Assembly: GCF_020880815.1 (NCBI RefSeq) | Contig: NZ_JAJITD010000001.1 | Span: forward strand, 558,001-622,000 | Reading direction: 5' to 3' | DNA from: Paraburkholderia sejongensis | GTDB taxonomy: Bacteria > Pseudomonadota > Gammaproteobacteria > Burkholderiales > Burkholderiaceae | DNA length: 64,000 nt | Part shown: positions 18,663 to 27,770 of the stretch, piece by piece | How the letters are laid out: each line of letters begins with the position of its first letter | Position numbering within the stretch: position 1 is the first letter of the stretch | Translations under genes and position numbers: made by a program | Notes under the pieces: generated by a model | Database searches by the model: none | Told to the model about the DNA's origin: nothing | Seen by the model: the letters and a program-made list of their open reading frames with translations, nothing else

Positions 18663-20099
18663 ATGAACCTGACGATCATCGGCAGCGGCTACGTGGGGCT
18701 CGTGACGGGCGCCTGTCTGGCCGACATCGGCCACGACGTGTTCTGTCTCGACGTCGACCAGCGCAAGATCGACGTGCTCAACGGCGGCGGCGTGCCGATC
18801 CACGAGCCGGGTTTGCAGGAGATCATCGCGCGCAATCGCCGCGCCGGCCGCCTGAGTTTTTCGACCGACGTGCAGGCGGCGGTCGCGCACGGCGAGATCC
18901 AGTTCATCGCGGTCGGCACGCCAGCCGACGAAGACGGCTCCGCCGATCTGCAATACGTGCTCGCGGCCGCGCGCAACATCGGCCGTTATATGACCGGCTT
19001 CAAGGTGATCGTCGACAAATCGACGGTGCCGGTCGGCACCGCGTCGCGGGTGCGCGACGCGGTCGCCGCGGAACTGGCCGCGCGCGGCGTCGAGCAGATG
19101 TTCTCGGTCGTGTCGAATCCTGAGTTCCTGAAGGAGGGCGCGGCGGTCGAGGACTTCACGCGGCCCGACCGGATCGTGCTCGGCTGCGACGAGGACGTGC
19201 CCGGCGAAAAGGCCCGCGAGCTGATGAAGCGCCTGTACGCACCGTTCAATCGCAATCGCGAGCGCACGCTGTACATGGACGTGCGCTCCGCCGAATTCAC
19301 CAAGTACGCGGCCAACGCGATGCTGGCCACGCGCATCTCCTACATGAACGAACTCGCGAATCTGGCCGACCGGGTCGGCGCCGATATCGAGGCGGTGCGC
19401 CGCGGCATCGGTTCCGATCCGCGCATCGGCTACGACTTTCTGTACGCCGGCTGCGGCTATGGCGGCTCGTGCTTTCCGAAGGACGTGCAGGCGCTGATCC
19501 GCACCGCCGCCGACGAGGGCGCGAACCTGCGCATTCTCGAAGCGGTCGAGGCGGTCAACGACGCGCAAAAGCAGATCCTCGCGCAGAAGATCGTCGCGCG
19601 GCTCGGCGAGGATCTGTCCGACCGCACGTTCGGCGTGTGGGGTCTCGCGTTCAAGCCGAACACCGACGACATGCGCGCGGCGCCCAGCCGCGAGCTGATC
19701 GCCGCACTGCTGCGCCGCGGCGCGCGCGTGAAGGCGTACGACCCGGTCGCGATCGACGAAGCGAAGCGCGTGTTCGCGCTCGATCTGCGCGACGTGCCGC
19801 AGCAGCACGCGCGGCTCCAATTCGTCGACGATGAAATGGCGGCCGCGCAACACACCGATGCACTGGTGATCCTGACCGAATGGAAGGTCTTCAAGAGTCC
19901 TGATTTCGACGCGCTCAAACGCGCGTTGAACACGCCGCTGGTTTTCGACGGCCGCAATCTGTACGAGCCGGACGCGCTGCTCGAACTGGGCATCGAATAC
20001 CACGCGATCGGCCGGCGCCACGCGCTGCGCAATGCGCCCGCGCGGGTCGGCGCGCAAGCTCTGGTGCCGGCGAACGAGTCATGTTTTCCAACGTTCTGA
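18663..20099 (+). CDS. bceC: UDP-glucose 6-dehydrogenase
   Basis: A 478-residue enzyme oxidising UDP-glucose to UDP-glucuronate with two NAD. The N-terminal NAD-binding motif is [16 protein letters not shown]; the central domain holds [16 protein letters not shown]; the catalytic cysteine is residue 270 in [10 protein letters not shown]. The C-terminal domain carries [18 protein letters not shown] stands before the ATG. It overlaps bceD by 19 bases. UDP-glucuronate is an expected precursor of an acidic exopolysaccharide. Confidence 0.95.
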   Translation: MNLTIIGSGYVGLVTGACLADIGHDVFCLDVDQRKIDVLNGGGVPIHEPGLQEIIARNRRAGRLSFSTDVQAAVAHGEIQFIAVGTPADEDGSADLQYVLAAARNIGRYMTGFKVIVDKSTVPVGTASRVRDAVAAELAARGVEQMFSVVSNPEFLKEGAAVEDFTRPDRIVLGCDEDVPGEKARELMKRLYAPFNRNRERTLYMDVRSAEFTKYAANAMLATRISYMNELANLADRVGADIEAVRRGIGSDPRIGYDFLYAGCGYGGSCFPKDVQALIRTAADEGANLRILEAVEAVNDAQKQILAQKIVARLGEDLSDRTFGVWGLAFKPNTDDMRAAPSRELIAALLRRGARVKAYDPVAIDEAKRVFALDLRDVPQQHARLQFVDDEMAAAQHTDALVILTEWKVFKSPDFDALKRALNTPLVFDGRNLYEPDALLELGIEYHAIGRRHALRNAPARVGAQALVPANESCFPTF

Positions 20100-20536
20100 T
20101 CGTCTGCCACGCGAACGTGTGCCGCTCGCCCGCCGCCGAGATGCTGTTCAAGTCCCGGCACGCGCGCGCGGCACGCGACGGCGCCGCGCCGATCGCGTTT
20201 CACTCGGCGGGCCTGCGCGCGATCGACGGCCACCGGATGGACCCGGTGATGCGGCGCCTGCTCGAAGAGCGCGGCGTCGCCGCCGGCCCGCATCGCGCGC
20301 GCCGGCTCGACCGCAAGCTGGTGCGCGCGGCGGACCTCGTGCTGGTCACCGAGCGCGCGCAGGTGAGCGACGTCGAAGCGCTCGACCGGGCCGCGCGCGG
20401 CAAGGTTTATCCGCTCGGCAAATGGCTGGCCGATACGGACGTCGCCGATCCGCACGGCGGTGCGGAACACGACTACAGGGAGAGTCTCGTGCTCATCGAA
20501 CATCTGGTCATGGGATGGCTACAGAAAATATGCTGA
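20081..20536 (+). CDS. bceD: Low-molecular-weight protein tyrosine phosphatase
   Basis: A 151-residue phosphatase. The P-loop reads [14 protein letters not shown], giving the nucleophile cysteine at residue 9 and the arginine at residue 15 (C-x5-R). The general-acid segment is VADPHGG near residue 120. In Wzx/Wzy systems it dephosphorylates the tyrosine-rich tail of the BY-kinase (here bceF). It overlaps bceC and the next gene, so translation of the three is coupled. Confidence 0.93.
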   Translation: MFSNVLIVCHANVCRSPAAEMLFKSRHARAARDGAAPIAFHSAGLRAIDGHRMDPVMRRLLEERGVAAGPHRARRLDRKLVRAADLVLVTERAQVSDVEALDRAARGKVYPLGKWLADTDVADPHGGAEHDYRESLVLIEHLVMGWLQKIC

Positions 20537-21735
20537 ACAAACCCCACGCCGCAGCTTCGCCCGCGAGCCCGCGCGCGAAGCTCGGCGCCGCATTGCTGCT
20601 CGCATCGCTGCTGTCGGCCTGCGCGACCGCGCCCGGCAATTATCTCGACACCTCGCGCCTGAAGGACAACGATCCGGCGCCGAGCGAAACCTATCCGGTC
20701 CATCTGATCACCGCGAACCTGATCGTCAGCCAGGCGCAGGCCGCCGCGAGTCAGCCGCAGCTGTTGCCGCCGGCGCCGCTCGCCGATCCGTCGCAGTACG
20801 TGTACCGGCTCGCGCCGCAGGACATTCTCGGCATCACCGTGTGGGATCACCCGGAACTGACCACGCCGCAGGGCAGCACGCTGTCGTCGGGCGGCAATAC
20901 CACGCAGAGCGTCGCGGGCGCGTTGCAGCAGCCGTATACGGCCGCGCTGCCGGGCCAGGCCGATCCGTACGGCCAGACCATCGCGCACGACGGCACGATC
21001 TTTTTCCCGTTCGTCGGCCGTATCCAGGCAGCCGGCAAGACCACCGGCGAGCTGCGCGAGCAGTTGACCCGCGGCCTCGTGCGCTACATCCGCAATCCGC
21101 AGGTCGACGTGCGCGTGCTGTCGTATCGCAGCCAGAAGGTGCAGGTGACCGGCGACGTCAGGCAGCCGGGCCCGCTCGCGGTCAGCGACGTGCCGCTCAC
21201 GCTGGTCGACGCGCTGACGCGCTCGGGCGGCGCCACCGACAACGCCGACATCCAGCGCGTGCGGCTCACGCGCAACAAGCAGTTGTACGTGCTCGACGCG
21301 AACCGGATGCTCGATCGCGGCGACACCACCCAGGACGTGATGCTGCAAAACGGCGACGTGATCAACGTGCCGGACCGCAGCGACAGCCGCGTGTTCGTGC
21401 TGGGCGAGGTGAAGACGCCGCTGCAGATGCCGATGCTCAAGGGCCAGTTGACGATCGCCGACGCGCTCACGCAGGCCGGCGGGATTCTGAACACCGACGC
21501 CAATCCGCGCCAGATCTTCGTGATGCGCGGGATGCGCGAGCACCCGACCACGCCGGAAGTGTTTCGCCTCGACATGACGCAGCCCGACTCGATCATGCTG
21601 TCCTCGCAGTTCCAGTTGCAGCCGATGGACGTCGTGTATATCGGCACCGCCGCGTCGACCACCTTCAACCGCGTGTTGCAGCAGGTGCTGCCGAGCGTGC
21701 AGACGCTGTTCTATCTGAAGCAGTTGACGCGCTGA
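20530..21735 (+). CDS. bceE: Polysaccharide export outer-membrane lipoprotein (Wza type)
   Basis: A 401-residue lipoprotein with the lipobox LLSAC near residue 27. A polysaccharide-export domain (YRLAPQDILGITVWDHPELT, with IFFPFVGRIQAAGKTTGEL) is followed by two SLBB domains (VQVTGDVRQPGPLAVSD and VFVLGEVKTPLQMP). It forms the outer-membrane channel for the polymer. The ATG overlaps the bceD stop (ATGCTGA); an in-frame ATG at 20515 would add five residues. The next gene follows after a 109-base gap. Confidence 0.93.
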   Translation: MLNKPHAAASPASPRAKLGAALLLASLLSACATAPGNYLDTSRLKDNDPAPSETYPVHLITANLIVSQAQAAASQPQLLPPAPLADPSQYVYRLAPQDILGITVWDHPELTTPQGSTLSSGGNTTQSVAGALQQPYTAALPGQADPYGQTIAHDGTIFFPFVGRIQAAGKTTGELREQLTRGLVRYIRNPQVDVRVLSYRSQKVQVTGDVRQPGPLAVSDVPLTLVDALTRSGGATDNADIQRVRLTRNKQLYVLDANRMLDRGDTTQDVMLQNGDVINVPDRSDSRVFVLGEVKTPLQMPMLKGQLTIADALTQAGGILNTDANPRQIFVMRGMREHPTTPEVFRLDMTQPDSIMLSSQFQLQPMDVVYIGTAASTTFNRVLQQVLPSVQTLFYLKQLTR

Positions 21736-21844
21736 CGACGAAGGTCCGCCGCCGCCGGTCGCGCACCGCTGTGCGGGGCGAGGCGCGGGACCTCGGCGCG
21801 GGACCTCGACAACACCGAAGTACCACACGAAACGGGATCGAATT

Positions 21845-24067
21845 GTGAGCACTCAACTCTCTCCACACATGAGCGGTCCGCTCAAGACCGAAGAAGAGGA
21901 CATCGTCCTCGGCCAACTGGTCCAGGTGATCCTCGACGACATCTGGTGGCTGCTCGCGATCACCGCGCTGATCGTGTCGCTGGCGATCGCGTACTGCTAT
22001 CTCGCCAAGCCGGTGTACTCGGCCGACGCGCACGTGCGCGTCGAGCAGTCCGACAACACCTCGCAGGCGCTCACGCAGACGCAGACCGGCGCGGCGATCA
22101 CGAGCGGCTCGCAGTCGCTGGCCACCGACGCCGAAATCGAAATCATCAAGAGCCGCGGCGTGGTCGGGCCGGTCGTGCAGCAGTTGAAGCTGAACTTCAG
22201 CGTCACGCCGAAGACGATTCCGCTGCTCGGCAACATCGCCGCGCGGCTTGCGACGCCGGGGCAGCCGGCACGTCCGTGGCTCGGCCTGAGCTCGTATGCC
22301 TGGGGCGGCGAGAAGGTCGAGCTCGATTTGATCGACGTGACGCCCGCGCTCGAAGGCGAAAAGCTCACGCTGCGCGTGATCGATGAGCAGCACTACGAAT
22401 TGCTCGCGCCGAACGGCTCGCTGCTGCTGCGCGGCCGGGTCGGCGAGCAGGCGCAGGGCGGCGGGGTCACGATGAACGTCGCGACGCTGATCGCGCGGCC
22501 CGGTCAGGAGTTCATCGTGGTGCGCGCGAACGACCTCGATGCGATCAGCGGATTCCAGTCGTCAATCAGCGTGCAGGAGCAGGGCAAGCAGACCGGCGTG
22601 ATCCAGATCTCGCTGGAGGACAAGAATCCCGAACACGCGGCGCTGGTCGCCAATGCGCTCGCGCAGTCGTATCTGCGCCAGCACGTGTCGAACAAACAGG
22701 CCGACGCGAGCCGCATGCTCGACTTCCTGCAAAGCGAGGAGCCGCGTCTGAAGGGCGACCTCGAACGCGCGGAAGCCGCGCTGACCGCGTATCAGCGCCA
22801 ATCCGGCTCGATCAACGCGAGCGAGGAGGCGAAGGTCTACCTCGAAGGCAGCGTGCAGTACGAGCAGCAGATCGCCGCGCTGCGTCTGCAGATGACCCAG
22901 CTCGCCGAGCGCTACGGCGACGACCACCCGACGCTCGTCGCCGCGCGCGAGCAGATGGCCGAGCTGCAGGCGCAGCGCACCAAATACGCGGACCGCTTTC
23001 GCGATCTGCCGGCCACTGAAGTGAAGGCGGTGCAATTGCAGCGCGACGCGAAAGTCGCCGAAGACATCTACGTGCTGCTCCTGAACCGCGTGCAGGAGCT
23101 GTCGGTGCAAAAGGCCGGCACCGGCGGCAACGTGCATATCGTCGACGCCGCGCTGCGCCCGGGCGTGCCGGTCAAGCCGAAGAAGGCGCTGATTTTGTCG
23201 GCCGCGGTGATTCTCGGGCTGATCGCCGGCACCGGCTTCGTGTTCCTGCGCCGCAATCTGTTCAAGGGCATCGACGATCCGGATCACGTGGAGCGCGCGT
23301 TCCATCTGCCGGTGTTCGGCATCGTGCCGCTCAGCGCCGAGCAGGCCCAGCTCGAAAACAGCTTCCTGCGCGGCGGCGAACGGCTGCGCCCGGTGCTCGC
23401 GAACGCGCGGCCGAAGGACGTGACGATCGAAAGTCTGCGCAGTCTGCGCACCGCGATGCAGTTCACGCTGCAGGACGCGCGCAACCGCATCGTGATGCTG
23501 ACCGGCCCGATGGCCGGCGTCGGCAAGAGCTTTCTCACCGTCAATCTGGCGATGCTGCTCGCGCACTCCGGCAAGCGGGTGCTGCTGATCGACGGCGATA
23601 TGCGCCGCGGCGCGCTCGAGCGGCAGGTGGGCGGCGATCAGGACAACGGTCTGTCGGAACTGCTGAGCGGCCAGATTTCGCTGGAGGAAGCGATTCGCAC
23701 GACCAGCGTCGAGGGGCTCAGCTTCGTGTCGTGCGGACGGCGGCCGCCGAATCCGTCCGAGCTTCTGATGTCGCCGCGGCTGCCGCAGTACCTGGACGCC
23801 CTCGCGAAACGCTACGACGTAATCCTGATCGACACGCCGCCGGTGCTCGCGGTGACCGACGCGTCGATCATCGGCGCGTACGCGGGTTCGACCTTCTTCG
23901 TGATGCGCTCGGGCATGCATAGCGAAGTCGAGATCGCCGATGCGCTCAAGCGTCTGCGCGCGGCCGGCGTGCATGTGCAGGGCGGCATCTTCAACGGCAT
24001 GCCGGCGCGCTCGCGGGTCGGTTACGACCGCGGCTACGCGGCGACTCAGGAATATCTGAGCACATGA
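21845..24067 (+). CDS. bceF: Tyrosine autokinase / chain-length regulator (Wzc, BY-kinase)
   Basis: A 740-residue inner-membrane protein. An N-terminal Wzz domain with a first membrane helix (about residues 35-55) and a long periplasmic coiled-coil region leads to a second helix (about 443-462). The cytoplasmic kinase has Walker A MAGVGKSFLTVNLA (near 555-568), Walker A' VLLIDGDMRRG (near 579) and Walker B VILIDTPP (near 659). The tyrosine tail is short, with only three tyrosines (GYDRGYAATQEY). It controls chain length and export with bceE and is a likely substrate of bceD. The start codon is GTG. Confidence 0.93.
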   Translation: MSTQLSPHMSGPLKTEEEDIVLGQLVQVILDDIWWLLAITALIVSLAIAYCYLAKPVYSADAHVRVEQSDNTSQALTQTQTGAAITSGSQSLATDAEIEIIKSRGVVGPVVQQLKLNFSVTPKTIPLLGNIAARLATPGQPARPWLGLSSYAWGGEKVELDLIDVTPALEGEKLTLRVIDEQHYELLAPNGSLLLRGRVGEQAQGGGVTMNVATLIARPGQEFIVVRANDLDAISGFQSSISVQEQGKQTGVIQISLEDKNPEHAALVANALAQSYLRQHVSNKQADASRMLDFLQSEEPRLKGDLERAEAALTAYQRQSGSINASEEAKVYLEGSVQYEQQIAALRLQMTQLAERYGDDHPTLVAAREQMAELQAQRTKYADRFRDLPATEVKAVQLQRDAKVAEDIYVLLLNRVQELSVQKAGTGGNVHIVDAALRPGVPVKPKKALILSAAVILGLIAGTGFVFLRRNLFKGIDDPDHVERAFHLPVFGIVPLSAEQAQLENSFLRGGERLRPVLANARPKDVTIESLRSLRTAMQFTLQDARNRIVMLTGPMAGVGKSFLTVNLAMLLAHSGKRVLLIDGDMRRGALERQVGGDQDNGLSELLSGQISLEEAIRTTSVEGLSFVSCGRRPPNPSELLMSPRLPQYLDALAKRYDVILIDTPPVLAVTDASIIGAYAGSTFFVMRSGMHSEVEIADALKRLRAAGVHVQGGIFNGMPARSRVGYDRGYAATQEYLST

Positions 24068-24128
24068 GCCGAGCCCATGAGCCGACCACATGAGCCGACC
24101 ACATGAGCCGACCACATGAGCCACGCAC
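24063..24128. repeat. Tandem repeat at the bceF/bceG junction
   Basis: A 13-base unit of the form CATGAGCCGACCA repeats about four times, beginning in the bceF stop region and ending before the bceG ribosome site. Each unit carries an ATGAG, so copy-number change by slippage would alter spacing and decoy start codons but not either protein. Confidence 0.85.
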
Positions 24129-24159
24129 ATCAGCAGAACGAACAGACGAGGACATCCCG

Positions 24160-25083
24160 ATGAAAGTGACGGTACTGGTTCCGACCTATCGCCGCCCGGC
24201 CGATCTGGCGCGCTGTCTCGCGGCGCTCGCGCGGCAGTCGCGCGCGCCCGACGAAGTGGTGGTAGTCGCGCGCGTCGACGACGACGCGACCCATGCGTGC
24301 CTGCGCGATCCGGCTACGCGCAGCAGCCTGCCGCTGGTGATCGCGCCGGTCGACCTGCCCGGCCAGGTCGCGGCGCTCAATCGCGGACTCGATGCGGCGA
24401 GCGGCGACGTGATCGCGATCACCGACGACGACGCCGCGCCGCGCGCCGACTGGGTCGCGCGCATTGCCGCCGCGTTCGCCGCCGATACGCGCCTGGGTGC
24501 GCTCGGCGGACGCGACTGGGTGCATGAAAAAGGCCGCGTGCTCGACGGCGCACGGCCGCTGGTCGGCAAGGTGACCGCGCACGGCAGGATCATCGGCAAC
24601 CATCACCTCGGGGTCGGCGCCGCGCGCGAGGTCGACATCCTGAAGGGCGCGAACATGAGCTATCGCGCGGCCGCGGTCCGCACGATCCGCTTCGACGCGC
24701 GGCTGCGCGGCGCGGGCGCGCAGGTGCACAACGACATGGCCTTCAGCCTCGCGGTGAAAAACGCCGGCTGGAAGCTGGTGTACGACCCGCAGGTCGCCGT
24801 CGATCATTTCCCGGCCGAGCGTTTCGACGACGACAAACGCGACGCGCAGACGATGGCCGCGCTGCGCAACGCCGCGTACAACTTCCACCTGATCCTGCGC
24901 GACCAGTTGCCGCCGCTGCGCCGCGAAGCCGCGTGGTGGTGGTGGACGCTGGTCGGCACGCGGCTCTATCCGGGGCTCACGCATGCGGCGCTCGCCCTGC
25001 TGTCGAAACAGGCGCCGCTGCGACTGTCGCGCTGGCGCGCGGTACGCGGTGGCGCGCACGAAGCGCGCCGCGCGTTGTCGTGA
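24160..25083 (+). CDS. bceG: GT2-type glycosyltransferase
   Basis: A 307-residue GT-A transferase. The N-terminus VTVLVPTYRRPADLARCL and the DxD-like ITDDDAAPRADW (near residues 86-97) define the nucleotide-sugar site; later NMSYRAAA and the catalytic-base region follow, and a hydrophobic segment near the C-terminus may associate with the membrane. I chose the ATG at 24160 (MKVTVLV), preceded by GAGGA; an upstream in-frame start would translate the tandem repeat. Sugar specificity is not deducible. Order matches bceG. Confidence 0.9.
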   Translation: MKVTVLVPTYRRPADLARCLAALARQSRAPDEVVVVARVDDDATHACLRDPATRSSLPLVIAPVDLPGQVAALNRGLDAASGDVIAITDDDAAPRADWVARIAAAFAADTRLGALGGRDWVHEKGRVLDGARPLVGKVTAHGRIIGNHHLGVGAAREVDILKGANMSYRAAAVRTIRFDARLRGAGAQVHNDMAFSLAVKNAGWKLVYDPQVAVDHFPAERFDDDKRDAQTMAALRNAAYNFHLILRDQLPPLRREAAWWWWTLVGTRLYPGLTHAALALLSKQAPLRLSRWRAVRGGAHEARRALS

Positions 25084-25100
25084 GCGAGGAGAGCGAGCGC

Positions 25101-26288
25101 ATGCGTACCGAAGTTCACGTTCATCTGTTTTACGGCGCCGATCCGCGCTTCTATCGCAAGGGCGACGAGATCGGCTGTCTGTACGGCTATCACCACGCCG
25201 AGTCCGACGCGTTCAGCCTCAGCTATTCTCAGGACGCCCAGGAAAGCAGGCCGATGCGGCTCGTGCGCCGCGCGTTGAAGGCGGCGCTCGGCTTCGATTT
25301 CATCCATACGTGGCGCAATCGCGCGGCCATGCTGCGCGCCGATGTGATCTGGACGCACACGGAGCAGGAGTGGCTGGCCGCCGCGCTGATGCTGCTGCTG
25401 TGCGGCCGCAAGGCCGGCGCGGATGCGGCGCCGCTGCTGCTCGCGCAAAGCGTGTGGCTGCTCGACAAGTGGCCGTCGTATGGGATCTGGCGCAGCTGGC
25501 TGTACCGCAAGCTGATGACGCGCGCGGACCGGCTGACCACGCTCGCGAGCGAGAATGCCGCGCTGTGCCGGCGGTATTTCGGGCGTGATGCGACGCCGTT
25601 GCTGTATGGCCTCAATACGCGCGATTTTCCGGTTGCGCGGCCCACGCAGTGGCAGCCGCACACGCCGCTGCGCATCGCGGCGATCGGCAACGATCGCGAC
25701 CGCGACTGGGAAACGCTGATCCGCGCGTTCGGCAACGATCAGCGCTACACGGTCAAGCTCGCGACGCGGCGGCGGATCCCGGCGTCGCTGCGCGCGTCGA
25801 ATGTCGAAATCGCGCTTTTTTCAGGCATTAAAAAGCAGCACGAGCTGTACGACTGGGCCGATGTGATCGTCGTGCCGTTGCGGCCGAATTCGCACGCTTC
25901 GGGCATCACCGTGATGCTCGAAGCGGCGGCGGTCGGCAAGCCGATGATCGTCACCAACGTCGGCGCGCTCGAAGATTACTTCCCGGGCGACGAAGCCGCG
26001 TACGTGCCGCCGTTTTCGCCGCAGGCGTTGCGCGACGCCGCCGATCGCTTCGTCGCCGCTCCGGGCGAAGCGCTGCGCCAGGCGCAGGCGGCCGCCGCCG
26101 GGTTGCTCGCGCGCGAGTTGACCACGCAGCACTATGCGCAGCAGCATGTGAGGATCACTGAGGAAATGCTGCGCGAGCGGGGGCGGCTGGCGGGCGCCCC
26201 CGCTCGCGCGCCGCAACAACCGCAACAAGCGCAACAAGCGCAGCCGAGCCAGCACGCGAGCGCGCACGAATCGCGCGGAGGTCTGTAA
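25101..26288 (+). CDS. bceH: Glycosyltransferase, GT-B type
   Basis: A 395-residue transferase. The N-terminal half begins HVHLFYGADPRFYRKGDEIG; the C-terminal half holds the donor motif SHASGITVMLEAAAVGKPMIVTNVG, typical of GT4-like enzymes. The last 40 residues are low-complexity, made of PQQ/AQQ repeats from a 9-base DNA repeat (26213-26239). A 15-base perfect inverted repeat lies inside the coding end (26171-26209). GAGGAGAGCGAG precedes the ATG. The polymerase gene starts three bases after the stop. Confidence 0.86.
   Translation: MRTEVHVHLFYGADPRFYRKGDEIGCLYGYHHAESDAFSLSYSQDAQESRPMRLVRRALKAALGFDFIHTWRNRAAMLRADVIWTHTEQEWLAAALMLLLCGRKAGADAAPLLLAQSVWLLDKWPSYGIWRSWLYRKLMTRADRLTTLASENAALCRRYFGRDATPLLYGLNTRDFPVARPTQWQPHTPLRIAAIGNDRDRDWETLIRAFGNDQRYTVKLATRRRIPASLRASNVEIALFSGIKKQHELYDWADVIVVPLRPNSHASGITVMLEAAAVGKPMIVTNVGALEDYFPGDEAAYVPPFSPQALRDAADRFVAAPGEALRQAQAAAAGLLARELTTQHYAQQHVRITEEMLRERGRLAGAPARAPQQPQQAQQAQPSQHASAHESRGGL
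26171..26209 (+). other. Strong coding-region hairpin at the end of bceH
   Basis: GCGCGAGCGGGGGCG (26171-26185) is perfectly complementary to 26195-26209, with a nine-base loop. It lies in frame within bceH, about 80 bases before the bceI start, and has no T-run. Confidence 0.85.
26213..26239. repeat. 9-base tandem repeat in the bceH tail
   Basis: GCAACAACC, GCAACAAGC, GCAACAAGC repeat in tandem and encode the PQQ/AQQ tail of the protein. Being in multiples of three, copy change would keep the frame. Confidence 0.8.
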
Positions 26289-26291
26289 GCG

Positions 26292-27770
26292 ATGGCGACG
26301 CTTCCGCACGCCGCGCCGGCCGTCCCGCCGGCCCAGGCGAGCGGCCGGCTGCTGTCCGGCAACCGCCAGGAATGGCTGCCGCCGCTGCTGCTCTGGCTCG
26401 TCACCGCGCTGTTGATCGTCGCGCATCAGGGCACCGTGTTGACGCTCGCGTTCCCGGTGCTGGCGGTGCTGACCGGTCTGTGGCTCTACTTCAAGAGCCC
26501 GGCGCGCTATCTCGGCTTCATGTGGTGGCTGTGGTTTCTGAGCCCGGAAGTGCGGCGCCTCGCCGACTGGTCGAAGGGCTCGTTCACGCCGACCAGCCTG
26601 ATCCAGGTCGCGCCGCTCGCGGTCACGATGATCAGCGGCCTGTCGCTGCTGCGCTATTACCGCCTGCTCGGCCAGCGCCGCGGCCTGCCGGTGCTGCTGA
26701 TCCTGCTCGGCCTCGTCTACGCGTTCCTGATCGGCGTGATGTCGAGCGGCCCGCTGGCGGCCACCTACGACCTCGCGAACTGGCTCTATCCGATCCTGAT
26801 CGGCTTTCACATCATGGCGCACACGCGCCAGTATCCGCAGTACCGCGACACCATCGTCAATACCTTCATCTGGGGGATGCTGGTGATGGGCGGCTACGGG
26901 CTGATCCAGTTTTTCATCATGCCGCAGTGGGACGCGCTGTGGATGCTCGGCTCGCAGATGAACTCGCAGGGCGACCCGGTGCCGCTCGGCGTGCGCGTGT
27001 TCAGCACGATGAATTCGTCGGGGCCGTTCGCGTTCGCGATGATGGGCGCGATGGTGTTCGTGATGGCCGCGCAGCACCGGGTCCGCTGGATCGCCGCGGG
27101 CCTCGGCTTCTTCTCGTTCGCGCTGAGCCTCGTGCGCTCGACATGGGGCGGCTGGGTGATCGCGCTGCTGATCCAGTTGATCAAGGCGAACAACAAGGTG
27201 CGGGTGCGCATCGTCGGCAGCGCGGTGTTGCTGGCGGGTCTGTGCGTGCCGCTGCTGGCGGTCGGCCCGGTCGCCGAACGGATGCAGACGCGGCTCGCGA
27301 CCATCGTCAATCTGCACGACGACCAGAGCTACGCGGCGCGCAACGAGTTCTACGCGAACTTCGCGAAGACCGCGTTCACCGACGTCGCCGGCGAAGGGAT
27401 GGGCGCGACCGGCACCTCGACCAAACTGTCCAGCGACAGCGGCCAGCTCGGCCAGTACGGCAACTTCGACAGCGGCGTGATGAACATTCCGTTCGTGCTC
27501 GGCTGGCCCGGCACGCTGCTTTATATGTCGGGGATCGTCTGGCTGCTCACGCGCGCCGCGCTCGCGTCGCTGCGCATGCGCGACGACAAGTTCGTGTCCG
27601 CGTGCGTGAGCCTGTGTCTCGCGACCTTCGCGATGCTGGTGTTTACGAACTCGCTGGTCGGCACTGGGGGGCTGCTGCTGTTCATGAGCGCTTTTTCGAT
27701 TCTTTCCGCGGTTCATTACGAAAAAATGAACCGCCGACGCATGCAATTTCTCCACGGAGGCACGGATTGA
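26292..27770 (+). CDS. bceI: Polysaccharide polymerase (Wzy type)
   Basis: A 492-residue inner-membrane protein with about a dozen hydrophobic segments and the large periplasmic loop (about residues 335-410, including VNLHDDQSYAARNEFYANF) expected of O-antigen-ligase/polymerase-like proteins. Polymerases diverge fast, so the call rests on topology, the STMNSSGPFAFAMMGAM/RSTWGGWV segments and position in the operon. It should link lipid-carried repeat units in the periplasm. The stop overlaps the next start (TTGA). Confidence 0.82.
   Translation: MATLPHAAPAVPPAQASGRLLSGNRQEWLPPLLLWLVTALLIVAHQGTVLTLAFPVLAVLTGLWLYFKSPARYLGFMWWLWFLSPEVRRLADWSKGSFTPTSLIQVAPLAVTMISGLSLLRYYRLLGQRRGLPVLLILLGLVYAFLIGVMSSGPLAATYDLANWLYPILIGFHIMAHTRQYPQYRDTIVNTFIWGMLVMGGYGLIQFFIMPQWDALWMLGSQMNSQGDPVPLGVRVFSTMNSSGPFAFAMMGAMVFVMAAQHRVRWIAAGLGFFSFALSLVRSTWGGWVIALLIQLIKANNKVRVRIVGSAVLLAGLCVPLLAVGPVAERMQTRLATIVNLHDDQSYAARNEFYANFAKTAFTDVAGEGMGATGTSTKLSSDSGQLGQYGNFDSGVMNIPFVLGWPGTLLYMSGIVWLLTRAALASLRMRDDKFVSACVSLCLATFAMLVFTNSLVGTGGLLLFMSAFSILSAVHYEKMNRRRMQFLHGGTD

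Noticed and set aside
24063..24128. CRISPR array
   Set aside because: The repeats are direct 13-base units without spacers; it is a simple tandem repeat.
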